Origin: Nonomuraea coxensis DSM 45129
GTDB lineage: Bacteria; Actinomycetota; Actinomycetes; Streptosporangiales; Streptosporangiaceae
Direction: 5' to 3'
DNA length: 64,000 bases
NCBI RefSeq assembly: GCF_019397265.1
Contig: NZ_CP068985.1
Coordinates: 620,001-684,000 of the forward strand
Shown: positions 24,153 through 32,146 of the stretch, one piece after another
How the letters are laid out: each line of letters begins with the position of its first letter
How positions within the stretch are numbered: the first letter of the stretch is position 1
Translations under genes and position numbers: made by a program
The notes under the pieces: model-generated
The model's database searches: none
Told to the model about the DNA's origin: nothing
The model's input: the letters and a program-made list of their open reading frames with translations, nothing else

Positions 24153-24896
24153 TCACGTCCCGACAGGGATCGTGAGCCCTTCCTCGGCGGCCAGCACGAC
24201 GCCGCCGAAGGCGGATCGAGCCGCGGCCACGGCGGCGTCCCGGTCGTTGCCCGGCCAGAAGTGGGTGAGCATCAGCCGGCGGGCGCCCGCCCGGCCGGCC
24301 CAGTGACCCGCCTCGGCGGAGGTCATGAGGTTGCGCGTGGGGCGACCGGTCTCGCCGTCCCGGTCGGTGGCCTCGACGATGAACAGGTCGGCGTCCCGGC
24401 CGAGCGCGGCCAGCAGGGGAGTCGGCCCGGTGTCCCCGGAGTAGGCCAGGGCGACCCCGTCGGCCTCCAGGCGGATCCCCGCGTTGGGCACGTAGTGCGG
24501 GAGCGACAGCCCGGTCAGGTCGAAGGGGCCGAGCCGGTGGCTGCCCGGCAGCGGATGCACGTCGAAGACCGCGCGCAGGTCCACGTCGGGCTCCAGGCCG
24601 CCGATGCGGTCGAGCACGCCCGGCGGGCAGTACAGCGGCAGCTTCGGCCCGCCGGGGTCGCCGTAGTAGCGCATCCGGAACAGCCCGTGCAGGTCGACGC
24701 AGTGGTCAGGGTGTTCGTGGGTGATGACGACGGCGTCCGGTGCGCCGTCCGGCCAGTGCGCGAGCAGCCGGGGCAGCGTGGCGTAGCCGAGGTCGAGCAC
24801 CAGGCGGAAACCGTCCCAGTCCACCGCGAAACCGCTGCAGGCACGGCCTGGTTCGGGATAGGCGCCACAACTGCCGAGCACGGTGACCTGTCGCAT
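24153..24896 (-). CDS. Metallo-beta-lactamase-fold hydrolase (RNase Z-like subfamily)
   Basis: 247 aa. Zinc-binding motif THEHPDHCVD (about residues 59-68) and further ligands in SLPHYVPNAG, AYSGDTGPT and LTHFWPGND follow the RNase Z/arylsulfatase-like MBL order. The tRNase exosite insertion is missing and the protein is short, so it is more likely a phosphodiesterase or cyclase-like hydrolase than tRNase Z. It converges on the propeller-protein gene with a 76-bp gap. Confidence 0.87.
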   Translation of the reverse strand: MRQVTVLGSCGAYPEPGRACSGFAVDWDGFRLVLDLGYATLPRLLAHWPDGAPDAVVITHEHPDHCVDLHGLFRMRYYGDPGGPKLPLYCPPGVLDRIGGLEPDVDLRAVFDVHPLPGSHRLGPFDLTGLSLPHYVPNAGIRLEADGVALAYSGDTGPTPLLAALGRDADLFIVEATDRDGETGRPTRNLMTSAEAGHWAGRAGARRLMLTHFWPGNDRDAAVAAARSAFGGVVLAAEEGLTIPVGT

Positions 24897-24967
24897 CCGC
24901 CCAGAATGTCAGAGCGGCCGGGCCGCCCGCGTGACTCGCGTGACAGATCCATCACTCATCCGACTAT

Positions 24968-24984
24968 GGTCACGATCAGTGACC
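24968..24984. promoter_or_regulatory. Inverted repeat upstream of the EF-hand gene
   Basis: GGTCAC-GATCA-GTGACC has perfect 6-bp arms. It lies 43 bp before the EF-hand gene start, among two nearby GCGTGAC direct repeats (near 24930-24942). A regulator-binding role is possible but unproven. Confidence 0.35.
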
Positions 24985-25027
24985 TATCGACAGCATTGAG
25001 TCTCCATGCGAAAGAACGGAGGCGAAT

Positions 25028-25636
25028 GTGGCCAGTGAGTTCCAGCGTAAGAAGGTCGGCGGAGTCTTCAGGGCGATGGACGTGGACGGCGACGGCCTGC
25101 TGACCGAGGCCGACTTCCAGGCGCTCGCCCGCCGCTGGACGGCCGTCGCGGGGTCCGCCGGCCCGGAGCGGCTGGCCGCCGTCATGACCGGGTGGTGGCC
25201 GGTGCTCCGCGCCGCCTCCGGTCCCGGCGACTGGGTCTCCCTCGACGAGGTGCTGCGCGTCGTGGAGGGGCTCGGCGACCTGGCCGACGCCGTCTCCGGC
25301 ACCGCCGACGCCATGTTCGAGGCCATCGACCTCGACGGCGACGGCCTCATCTCCCGCTCCGAGTACGGCGTGCTCATCGAGACGTGGAACGGGGCCCCGG
25401 CGGGGACCGACGAGATCTTCCCGCGCCTCGACCTGGACGGCGACGGCCGCCTCACCCGCGACGAGTTCCGCGTCCACTGGACGGAGTTCTGGGCCGGCGA
25501 CGACCCGGACGCTCCCGGCAGCTATGTCTTCGGCGCGCTGCTGGACCAGCCCGAAGCCTTTCGTGGTGGGGTGGCCGGAGGCGCGGTGCCGGATCCCGAC
25601 TTGGTGTTGGTATGTTTACCAACGGCGCGTCGGTAA
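25028..25636 (+). CDS. EF-hand calcium-binding protein (calerythrin-like)
   Basis: 202 aa. Three canonical EF loops are visible: DVDGDGLLTEAD (about residues 19-30), DLDGDGLISRSE (about 101-112) and DLDGDGRLTRDE (about 135-146). A degenerate second hand lies near SGPGDWVSLDEV, as in sarcoplasmic-type calerythrins, which buffer cytosolic calcium. The family normally ends soon after DDPDAPGSYVFG; here about 30 further residues (ALLDQPEAFRGGV onward) are read, and their codons run through the promoter region of the next operon. GTG start with GGAGG upstream. Confidence 0.9.
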   Translation: MASEFQRKKVGGVFRAMDVDGDGLLTEADFQALARRWTAVAGSAGPERLAAVMTGWWPVLRAASGPGDWVSLDEVLRVVEGLGDLADAVSGTADAMFEAIDLDGDGLISRSEYGVLIETWNGAPAGTDEIFPRLDLDGDGRLTRDEFRVHWTEFWAGDDPDAPGSYVFGALLDQPEAFRGGVAGGAVPDPDLVLVCLPTARR

Positions 25637-25644
25637 GTTTGCCG
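25606..25644. promoter_or_regulatory. Tandem operators ahead of the ABC exporter operon
   Basis: GTTGGTA-TGTT-TACCAAC (25606-25623) is a perfect 7-bp-arm palindrome; CGGTAAGTTTGCCG (25631-25644) is a weaker copy centred 23 bp away. Both precede the permease gene at 25699. The TetR encoded at the end of the same operon (27618) is the natural candidate ligand-responsive repressor (inference). Confidence 0.6.
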
Positions 25645-25698
25645 CGCCCGTCCGTCTCCGTGACATCCCTCCATGAAATCCCTCCGTGAAGGAGTGCC

Positions 25699-26841
25699 AT
25701 GTTCCTGGCCTGGCGCGAGCTGGTCTTCGCCCGCGCACGTTTCGGCCTGATGGGCGGGGTCGTCGCCCTCATCGCGATCCTCGTCGTCCTGCTGTCCGGC
25801 CTCTCCTCCGGGCTCGTCAACGACGGCGTCTCCGGGCTCCAGCGGCTGCCCGTCACCGCGTTCGCCTTCGCCGAGGGCACCAAGACCGACTCCGCCTTCT
25901 CCCGCAGCACGGTCAACGTGAGCCAGGCCGCGACGTGGAAGGGCCGTTCCGACGTCGGCGACGCCACGCCGTTCGGCAACATGCTGGTCAACGCCAAGGC
26001 CACGACCGCCGCCGGCACGCAGGTGCCGATCGACCTCGCGCTGTTCGGCGTCGAGCCCGGCTCGTTCCTCGCGCCCGACGTCTCCGACGGCGCCGGGCTC
26101 GGCGACCCCGACGGGATCGTGGTCAGCCAGACCGTCCTGGACGAGGGCCTGGCCGTCGGCGACACCGTCGTCATCGACCGCCTGGGCACCCGGCTCAAGG
26201 TCGTCGGCACCACCGGTGACCAGCGCACCTTCGGGCACGTGGACGTGGCGTACCTGCCGCTGCGCTCCTGGCAGCAGGTGCACGCCGGCGCCGGTCCGGA
26301 CGACCAGGTGCGTGAGGGGGCGTACGAGGAGGCCACGGCCATCGCCCTGCGCGCCCGGGACGGGAACGTGATCGACCTCGCCGGCGGCGACGCCGCCGCG
26401 GGCACCACGAGCATGACGCTGGAGGACTCCTTCAGCGCCTCACCCGGCTACTCCGCCGAGACCTCCACGCTCACGCTCATCCAGGTCTTCCTGTACGCGA
26501 TCTCCGCGCTCGTCGTCGGCACGTTCTTCACCGTGTGGACGATCCAGCGCAAGCACGAGCTCGCCGTCATCCGGGCCATGGGCGCCTCCACCGGCTACCT
26601 CATGCGGGACACGATGATCCAGGCGACCGTCATCCTGGTCGTGTCCACCGGCGTGGGCTTCCTGGCGGGAGTGGGTGGCGGCACGCTGCTCACCACGACG
26701 CCCATGCCGTTCGCGCTGGAGGCAGGTCCCCTCGTCCTCGCCGCCCTGCTCCTCGTCGGCCTCGGCCTCGCCGGCGCCGCGGCGGCCGTGGGCCGCATCG
26801 TCCGCGTCGACCCGCTCGCAGCCCTGGGAGGGCAGAGATGA
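25699..26841 (+). CDS. FtsX/MacB-type ABC transporter permease
   Basis: 380 aa. One N-terminal helix (about residues 18-38, LMGGVVALIAILVVLLSGLS) is followed by a 220-residue extracytoplasmic domain and three C-terminal helices. The first of these is the FtsX domain (LIQVFLYAISALVVGTFFTV), with WTIQRKHELAVIRAMGASTG as the family signature. It pairs with the ATPase encoded next (ATGA overlap) to form a mechanotransmission-type or DevC-like exporter rather than an importer. Control is probably by the operators upstream. Confidence 0.9.
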   Translation: MFLAWRELVFARARFGLMGGVVALIAILVVLLSGLSSGLVNDGVSGLQRLPVTAFAFAEGTKTDSAFSRSTVNVSQAATWKGRSDVGDATPFGNMLVNAKATTAAGTQVPIDLALFGVEPGSFLAPDVSDGAGLGDPDGIVVSQTVLDEGLAVGDTVVIDRLGTRLKVVGTTGDQRTFGHVDVAYLPLRSWQQVHAGAGPDDQVREGAYEEATAIALRARDGNVIDLAGGDAAAGTTSMTLEDSFSASPGYSAETSTLTLIQVFLYAISALVVGTFFTVWTIQRKHELAVIRAMGASTGYLMRDTMIQATVILVVSTGVGFLAGVGGGTLLTTTPMPFALEAGPLVLAALLLVGLGLAGAAAAVGRIVRVDPLAALGGQR

Positions 26842-27566
26842 CCACCAGCTCCACGACCCCGCGCCCTGACTCCCGCCGGCCCCGTGCCGAACGGGAAAGC
26901 AGCGGCCTGCTGGTGGAGGGCGTCACCCTGTCCCTCGGCGACGGCGACGCCACGGTCACCGCGCTCGACGACGTCCACCTCGACGTGGCGCCCGGCGAGT
27001 TCGTCGCGATCGTCGGGCCGTCCGGCTCCGGCAAGTCGAGCCTGCTCGCCGTCGCCGGCGCGCTCACCACGCCTGACACCGGCCGCGTCCTGCTCGACGG
27101 CGTCGACATCTCCCGGGCGAGCGCCCGCGAGAAGGCGCGCCACCGCCGCGAGAGGATCGGGTTCGTCTTCCAGTCCGGCAACCTCATCCCGGCCCTCACC
27201 GCGCTCGACCAGCTCCGCTTCGCGCTCGACGTGGCGGGCAGGCGCGCGGGCGACGGGTACGACCCGCGAGAGCTGCTGGAGAGCGTCGGCATGGGGCACC
27301 GCGCCGGGCACCGCCCCCACCAGTTGTCCGGCGGCGAGCGGCAGCGCGTGGGCATCGCCCGCGCGCTCGTCACCCGGCCGGCCGTCCTGCTCGTGGACGA
27401 GCCGACCGCCGCGCTCGACCGCGCCCGCAGCGACGACATCGTCACGCTGCTCGCCCACGAGACGCACGAGGCGAACGTCGCGACGATCATGGTCACCCAC
27501 GACCACGACGTGCTCCACCACTGCGATCGCGTCCTGTCGATGGTGGATGGGAGACTGTCGGAGTAG
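26838..27566 (+). CDS. ABC transporter ATPase, MacB/LolD type
   Basis: 242 aa. Walker A GPSGSGKSS (about residues 53-61), Q-loop VFQSGNLIP, signature LSGGERQRVGIARAL, Walker B LLVDEPTAALD and H-loop MVTHDHDVL are all intact. A disordered Arg/Ser-rich 25-residue N-terminus precedes the domain. It powers the FtsX-type permease with which it overlaps by 4 bp; the two form a complete exporter without a membrane-fusion subunit. Confidence 0.92.
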   Translation: MTTSSTTPRPDSRRPRAERESSGLLVEGVTLSLGDGDATVTALDDVHLDVAPGEFVAIVGPSGSGKSSLLAVAGALTTPDTGRVLLDGVDISRASAREKARHRRERIGFVFQSGNLIPALTALDQLRFALDVAGRRAGDGYDPRELLESVGMGHRAGHRPHQLSGGERQRVGIARALVTRPAVLLVDEPTAALDRARSDDIVTLLAHETHEANVATIMVTHDHDVLHHCDRVLSMVDGRLSE

Positions 27567-27617
27567 AACGACTGTGGGGCCTGTCGGAGCAGGCCGATCA
27601 CGGGGGGAGGAGGGCAG

Positions 27618-28229
27618 GTGCCGCGCATCCGGGCGTCGACCGTCGCCGAGCATCGGGCCGTCCAGCACCGGGCGCTGCTCGACGCCGCCAGGGAGATCCT
27701 CGCCGAGACCGGCCGGCCGCCGACGCTCACCCTGGTCGCGGCGCGCGCCGGGCTGGCCAGGCCCAGCCTCTACCAGTACTTCCGGTCGTCGGAGGACCTG
27801 CTCAACGCGTTGGTGGAGGACGTCTTCCCCCGCTGGTCCGCCCGGGTCGCCGCCGCCATGGAGGCCGCGGCGACCCCCGGCGACCGCGTGCTCGCGTACG
27901 TGCTGACCAACTTCGAGCTCATCACCGAGGGCGAGCACGCGCTGGCGACCGCCCTCGCGGAGGTCGCGCCGGGCGACAAGGTCGCCGAGCAGAGCCGCGC
28001 CATGCACCAGCACCTCCTGGAGCCGCTGGTGGAGACCCTGCGCCGGCTCGGCGTCCCCACGGTGCCCGAGACGGCGGAAATGATCAACGCCATCGTGTTC
28101 GCGGGCTCCCGGCTGATCGAGTCCGGCACCGACCTGCAGACCGTATGGGCGTCGGCGCGGGCCTTGCTGGAGCCGTTCGTCCGCGCCTCGGCCGAATTGC
28201 AGTCGACTCCAAGTATGGAGTCGGCTTAA
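27618..28229 (+). CDS. TetR/AcrR family regulator
   Basis: 203 aa. HTH: TLTLVAARAGLARPSLYQYF then RSSEDLLNALVED. The helical C-terminal domain contains LITEGEHALATALAE. GTG start with GGGGGAGG upstream. It lies 51 bp after the ABC ATPase gene on the same strand, so it is probably a member of that operon and represses it through the palindromes at 25606-25644. Its last codons contain the operator of the next TetR gene. Confidence 0.87.
   Translation: MPRIRASTVAEHRAVQHRALLDAAREILAETGRPPTLTLVAARAGLARPSLYQYFRSSEDLLNALVEDVFPRWSARVAAAMEAAATPGDRVLAYVLTNFELITEGEHALATALAEVAPGDKVAEQSRAMHQHLLEPLVETLRRLGVPTVPETAEMINAIVFAGSRLIESGTDLQTVWASARALLEPFVRASAELQSTPSMESA
28204..28223. promoter_or_regulatory. Palindromic operator before the second TetR gene
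   Basis: CGACTCCA-AGTA-TGGAGTCG has perfect 8-bp arms. It lies inside the last codons of the preceding TetR gene and 17 bp before the next start, so it probably serves autorepression of the 28240 gene. Confidence 0.65.
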
Positions 28230-28239
28230 AGTTCTCCCC

Positions 28240-28893
28240 ATGTCCGAAGGGCTACGGGAACGCAAGAAACGCGAGACCCGGCGGCACATCAGGGAGACCG
28301 CCATCGCGCTGTTCGTCGAGCGGGGCTTCGAACACGTCACGATCGCCGAGGTCGCCGCCGCCGCCGGAGTGTCGGCCAACACCGTCTACAACTACTTCGA
28401 GACGAAGGAGAACCTCGTCCTGCCACCGGACGAGGCGTCCCCCCAGCGGCTCGCCGACATGGTGCGCGGCCGTCGCCCCGGCGAGGCCGCCGTACCGGCC
28501 GTGCTGCGCCCCCTGCGCGACGGGGTGCGCCGCCGCGACCCCGGTCTCGGCCTGACCGACGGATTCGGCCGCGTCTTCGAGATGATGCGGGCCGCGCCCA
28601 CGCTGACGGCCCGGCTGGAGGACCTCGGCCGGCAGATGACCGACGCGCTCGCCGCCGTACTCGCCGAGGAGACCGGCGCCTCCCCCGACGCCCCGCTGCC
28701 CCGCGTGGTGGCCTGGCAGACCGGCGCCCTGCACGCACTCGTGTACACCGAGATCGGCCGGCGCACGGCCCTCGGCGAGGAGCCGGACACCATCGCCGCC
28801 GCCGTCGTCGGCATCCTCGACGCCGCCGAGGACCTGCTCGCCGGCGACATCCTCACCTACGCCGTCAGAAAGGACACCCAGTGTTCCGAGTGA
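28240..28893 (+). CDS. TetR/AcrR family regulator
   Basis: 217 aa. HTH: VTIAEVAAAAGVSANTVYNY followed by FETKENLV; N-terminus rich in basic residues (RERKKRETRRHIRETA). The C-terminal domain ends in YAVRKDTQCSE. The perfect palindrome just upstream suggests autoregulation. Its 3-prime end overlaps the DUF6204 gene by 13 bp, making that protein its probable operon partner. Confidence 0.87.
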   Translation: MSEGLRERKKRETRRHIRETAIALFVERGFEHVTIAEVAAAAGVSANTVYNYFETKENLVLPPDEASPQRLADMVRGRRPGEAAVPAVLRPLRDGVRRRDPGLGLTDGFGRVFEMMRAAPTLTARLEDLGRQMTDALAAVLAEETGASPDAPLPRVVAWQTGALHALVYTEIGRRTALGEEPDTIAAAVVGILDAAEDLLAGDILTYAVRKDTQCSE

Positions 28894-29168
28894 TCATCTC
28901 CGGCCGGTTCGGCGACCTCGACGAGGCCGGGCGCGCCGCCGTACTCGCCGCGTCCGAAGCGGCCTTCACCGAACAGGGCGCCTTCACCCACGACGGCACC
29001 CTGTCGTCGTTCACCTTCCGCTGCCAGATGCCCGCCGGCCCGGACGACGATGAGCAGGACGCCACCCGGCGAGCCCTCGCCGCCCTCGACGCCTACTGTC
29101 AGACGTATGACGTCCTGCGGGTGGCGGTGACCGACATGCGCACCATCAAGCCGCGCCGCCGCCCCTGA
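28881..29168 (+). CDS. DUF6204-type small protein
   Basis: 95 aa. FRVIISGRFGDLDEAGRAAV, then AFTEQGAFTHDGTLSSFTFR and DMRTIKP match my recollection of the DUF6204 family, a single alpha/beta domain of unknown role often encoded beside TetR regulators. GTG start at 28881 with AAAGGA upstream, inside the last codons of the TetR gene, so translation is coupled. It is the last conserved gene before the mobile region. Confidence 0.7.
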   Translation: MFRVIISGRFGDLDEAGRAAVLAASEAAFTEQGAFTHDGTLSSFTFRCQMPAGPDDDEQDATRRALAALDAYCQTYDVLRVAVTDMRTIKPRRRP

Positions 29169-29169
29169 C

Positions 29170-29221
29170 TTCGACTGGGATCCTTTTAGGAGTACACTTT
29201 TAAGAACTGTACTCCTAAAAG
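29170..29221 (+). promoter_or_regulatory. Promoter with 13-bp inverted repeat before the interrupted ATPase gene
   Basis: CTTTTAGGAGTAC (29183-29195) and GTACTCCTAAAAG (29209-29221) are perfect 13-bp arms, 13 bp apart. A -35 TTCGAC (29170-29175) and -10 TACACT (29193-29198) with 17-bp spacing overlap the left arm; the ATG at 29235 follows. Overlap with the -10 suggests an operator; in the transcript it could also form a 5-prime hairpin. The AT-rich arms contrast with the surrounding GC, a sign that the ATPase gene is itself imported. Confidence 0.6.
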
Positions 29222-29234
29222 ATTGAAGCGCGCC

Positions 29235-29316
29235 ATGACGTTGCCGCGGCCATCGGACATGTTCGACCGCGAGTGGGAGTGGGAGCAGCTTTCGCGGTTC
29301 GTCGCCAATCAAGCTA
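29235..29316 (+). pseudogene. 5-prime end of an ATPase gene, cut by IS630 insertion
   Basis: Codes for MTLPRPSDMFDREWEWEQLS and RFVANQA, then the frame is broken by the insertion at TA 29315-29316 and ends in TAA at 29330-29332. Joining base 29316 to base 32467 restores the frame: NQA-K-GATLGVVSGRRRQGKT. The complete gene would have been 490 codons. MFDREWEWEQL is the expected lead-in of this ATPase family just before the P-loop strand. Confidence 0.85.
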
Positions 29317-29345
29317 AGTGGTTCGCGCTGTAAATCCTTCTGGGG

Positions 29346-30599
29346 TTATGCGGCGGGGTTCAGTACGGCAGGCTGATGGTCGCAGCCGGTGGGCTGCTGG
29401 GAGTTGCGCTCTTTCTGTTCGTGTCGCTCGATCCGGGCCAGCAGGTCCTCGAGGTCGGCCGGGGTGAACTTCCATCTGAAGGGCCGGGCGGTCTCGTTGT
29501 AACGACGCTCGAAGGCGATCAGCCGGTGTTCGACCTGGTCAAGGCTGGTGAAGTCGTTGGGTGTGACGACTTTGCGCTGCACGATGGAGAAGTAGATCTC
29601 GATCTGGTTGAGCCACGAGGCATGCACGGGCGTGTGCACCATGACCGCGTTGGGGAAGCGTGCGGTGAGCCGGTCGGCGGCGGCTTTGCCACGATGGCTG
29701 GAACCGTTGTCGACGATCCAGAACACGCGCTTGGCCGAGGCGTAGGGCTCTTGGGTCATGACCTGGGTGACCAGGTCCATGAACGGGACGATCCCGGTCT
29801 TGGCCGAGCAGCGGCCGAACACGCGAGCGGCGTGGACGTCGTAGGCGGCCAGGTAGGCCAGCGCACCACCGCGCTCGTAGTCGTGGTTGACGCGCATCAT
29901 CCGTGCTATGCCCGGGGGCAGGGTGGGGTGGCAGCGGCAGCGGGCTTGAATGGAGGTCTTCTCATCGGCGCTGATGACGTACTCATCGTCGCCGAGCGCA
30001 AGGTCGTCCCAACGGCGCGCGTATAAGTCGAGCACGCGAGCAGCCTTGTCGGCGAAGTGAGGGTCGCGGATGAAGATCCACGATTGATGCCGCCACGGTC
30101 TGAGCGTGTCCTCGGCCAGAATCCGGCGCACCGTGGAGGCCGAGATCGCCGCTGCCAGGCTGCGGGTGACGGCCTCGCGCGCCAGTTCGGGGCAGCTCCA
30201 GCGCGACAGCGGCGCGCCGGTCTCGGCCGGGAGTTGGCAGGCCAGTGCCTTGATCTCGGCGCGCTGGAGCGGGCTGAAGGCAGGTGGCCGGCCGGAGCGG
30301 GGCCGATCGGTCAGGCTCTTGATGCCATCCTGGCTGCGGTAGCGTCCCCGCCATAACCGCACGGTGTCCACCGTCACCCCGCGACGCTGGGCGATCTTGT
30401 TGTTGGAGTAGCCATGCGCGGCATCCAGGATGATCTGGACTCGGACCACGAGCTGGTAGGCAGCGGTGTGGGAGTAGGCGATCTTCTTAAGCCGCTGCCG
30501 TTCGGCGGCGGTCAGCGTGATCAAGCGAGCGCGACAGCGGGGCACCGAGATCTTTCTCCAGTCGATCTTCACGAATGACCCGCCGACTTTGCCCGGCAT
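29346..30599 (-). CDS. IS630-family transposase
   Basis: 417 aa from ATG 30597-30599 (complement). An N-terminal HTH (HGYSNNKIAQRRGVTVDTVR) and winged-helix linker DRPRSGRPPAF are followed by the DDE domain. First Asp is in VISADEKTSIQ, second in FWIVDNGSSHRG, and the third acid is Glu in ASWLNQIEIYFS. All three catalytic residues are present and the frame is intact, so the enzyme could be active in trans, but its element is interrupted. Confidence 0.92.
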   Translation of the reverse strand: MPGKVGGSFVKIDWRKISVPRCRARLITLTAAERQRLKKIAYSHTAAYQLVVRVQIILDAAHGYSNNKIAQRRGVTVDTVRLWRGRYRSQDGIKSLTDRPRSGRPPAFSPLQRAEIKALACQLPAETGAPLSRWSCPELAREAVTRSLAAAISASTVRRILAEDTLRPWRHQSWIFIRDPHFADKAARVLDLYARRWDDLALGDDEYVISADEKTSIQARCRCHPTLPPGIARMMRVNHDYERGGALAYLAAYDVHAARVFGRCSAKTGIVPFMDLVTQVMTQEPYASAKRVFWIVDNGSSHRGKAAADRLTARFPNAVMVHTPVHASWLNQIEIYFSIVQRKVVTPNDFTSLDQVEHRLIAFERRYNETARPFRWKFTPADLEDLLARIERHEQKERNSQQPTGCDHQPAVLNPAA

Positions 30600-30638
30600 G
30601 TGCCAGTGTGTGCACGCCTGACACGCCTGCACGGCAAG

Positions 30639-30703
30639 ATGGCGGTCATGCCCGCGATCCCCGCCTCGACCAAGACCTCGCTGGACCAGCGGCTCACGCT
30701 GCA
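30639..30703 (+). pseudogene. 5-prime part of the IS630 passenger ORF
   Basis: Begins ATG at 30639 (MAVMPAIPASTKTSLDQRLT) and is cut by the IS256-family element after 65 bases. Continuation at 32147 restores LTL-HANEHW in frame. It is read divergently from the transposase. Confidence 0.75.
30695..30703. repeat. Target-site duplication of the IS256 element, left copy
   Basis: CACGCTGCA, identical to 32138-32146. Nine base pairs fits IS256-family insertion. Confidence 0.9.
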
Positions 30704-32137
30704 GAGCAATGCTTGAGATCTGTGGATCGCCGGGAAAGGGGTGTACCTTCCCGGTGATCATGTGATTCCACCAAGCATGACCGACGCGCCAACGTCGGCC
30801 GGAAAGGCACACCCGTGCTCACCGTAGTCCCTGATCCCGCCAGCGGCGACCGCGCCGCCACCACCCCCGCCCCGACGCCGGCGCTCATCGACGAGCTGGT
30901 CCGCGAAGGTGCCCGCCGGATGCTCGCTGAAGCGCTCAAGGCCGAGGTCGACGCCTACATCGCCGCTTTCGCCGACGAGCGCGACGAGGCCGGCCGCCGC
31001 CTGGTCGTGCGCAACGGCCACCACCAGCCCCGCACCGTGCTGACCAGCGCGGGCGCGATCGAGGTCCAGGCCCCTCGGGTCAACGACAAGCGCATCGACG
31101 AGACCACCGGCGAGCGGCACCGGTTTTCCTCGGCGATCCTGCCGCCGTGGTGCCGCAAGAGCCCGGCCATCACCGAGGTGCTGCCGCTGCTCTACCTGCA
31201 CGGCCTGTCCACCGGCGATTTCGTCCCCGCGCTGGGCCAGTTCCTCGGCTCGAGCAGCGGGCTGTCGGCCCCGGTCATCACCAAGCTCACCGAGCAGTGG
31301 AAAGCCGAACAACGCGCCTTCGCCGCCCGCGACCTGTCCGGTGTCGACTACGTCTACCTGTGGGCCGATGGCATCCACGTCAACATCCGGCTGGAGGAGC
31401 ACAAGCTGTGCCTGCTGGTGCTGATCGGGGTGCGCGCCGACGGCCGCAAGGAACTCGTCGCGCTGACCGACGGCTACCGCGAGTCGGCCGAGTCCTGGGC
31501 GGATCTGCTGCGTGATTGCGCCCGACGCGGCATGCGCGCCCCGGTGCTCGCCATCGGCGACGGCGCGCTCGGTTTCTGGTCGGCGCTGTCGGAGGTGTTC
31601 CCGCAGGCCAGAGCACAGCGCTGCTGGTTTCACAAGATCGCCAACGTGCTCGGGGCGCTCCCGAAGTCGGCCCACCCCGGCGCGAAGAAGGCGCTGGCCG
31701 AGATCTGGAACGCCGAGGGCAAGGACCACGCCCTGGCCGCGGTCACCGCCTTCGAGGCCGCCTACGGCGCCAAGTTCCCCAAGGCCGCCGCCAAGATCAC
31801 CGACGATGTCGAGGAACTGCTGGCCTTCTACGACTACCCGGCCGAGCACTGGCGGCATCTGCGCACCACCAACCCGATCGAGTCGACGTTCGCCACCGTC
31901 CGGCACCGCACCAAGGTCACCAAGGGCCCCGGCTCCCGCGCCGCCGGCCTGGCCATGGCCTTCAAGCTGATCGAGTCCGCCCAACGGCGCTGGCGCGCGG
32001 TCAACGGCGCCCACCTGGTCGCCCTGGTCCGCGCCGGAGCGGTCTTCATCGACGGCAAGCTCGTCGAACGCCCCGCTGAATCACCCGTCCCGACAGCCGC
32101 CTAGGAACTCACAATCCACAGGTCTTGACTATTGCTC
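30704..32137. mobile_element. IS256-family insertion sequence, complete, 1434 bp
   Basis: Terminal inverted repeats start GAGCAAT at both ends and continue imperfectly (left ...GATCTGTGGATCG, right complement ...GACCTGTGGATTG) for about 26 bp. Flanked by the 9-bp duplication CACGCTGCA. It holds a single intact transposase gene. Identical duplications and an intact frame point to a recent insertion. Confidence 0.92.
30815..32104 (+). CDS. IS256-family (MULE-type DDE) transposase
   Basis: 429 aa. Catalytic triad: Asp in VYLWADGIHV (about residue 188), Asp in VLAIGDGALGFW (about 248) and Glu in TTNPIESTFATVR (about 351), the last being the IS256 signature. LPLLYLHGLSTGDF before the core and CWFHKIANVL between the second Asp and the Glu are typical. 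GTG start at 30815 with GGAAAGG upstream. The frame is intact, so it is probably functional. Confidence 0.95.
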   Translation: MLTVVPDPASGDRAATTPAPTPALIDELVREGARRMLAEALKAEVDAYIAAFADERDEAGRRLVVRNGHHQPRTVLTSAGAIEVQAPRVNDKRIDETTGERHRFSSAILPPWCRKSPAITEVLPLLYLHGLSTGDFVPALGQFLGSSSGLSAPVITKLTEQWKAEQRAFAARDLSGVDYVYLWADGIHVNIRLEEHKLCLLVLIGVRADGRKELVALTDGYRESAESWADLLRDCARRGMRAPVLAIGDGALGFWSALSEVFPQARAQRCWFHKIANVLGALPKSAHPGAKKALAEIWNAEGKDHALAAVTAFEAAYGAKFPKAAAKITDDVEELLAFYDYPAEHWRHLRTTNPIESTFATVRHRTKVTKGPGSRAAGLAMAFKLIESAQRRWRAVNGAHLVALVRAGAVFIDGKLVERPAESPVPTAA

Positions 32138-32146
32138 CACGCTGCA
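32138..32146. repeat. Target-site duplication of the IS256 element, right copy
   Basis: CACGCTGCA, matching 30695-30703. Confidence 0.9.

Noticed and set aside
29376..30026. 216-codon open frame opposite the IS630 transposase
   Set aside because: High-GC antisense shadow of a gene with intact DDE residues; no homology-like motif.
30758..32014. 418-codon open frame opposite the IS256 transposase
   Set aside because: Antisense shadow; composition is Gly/Val/Arg-rich without domains.
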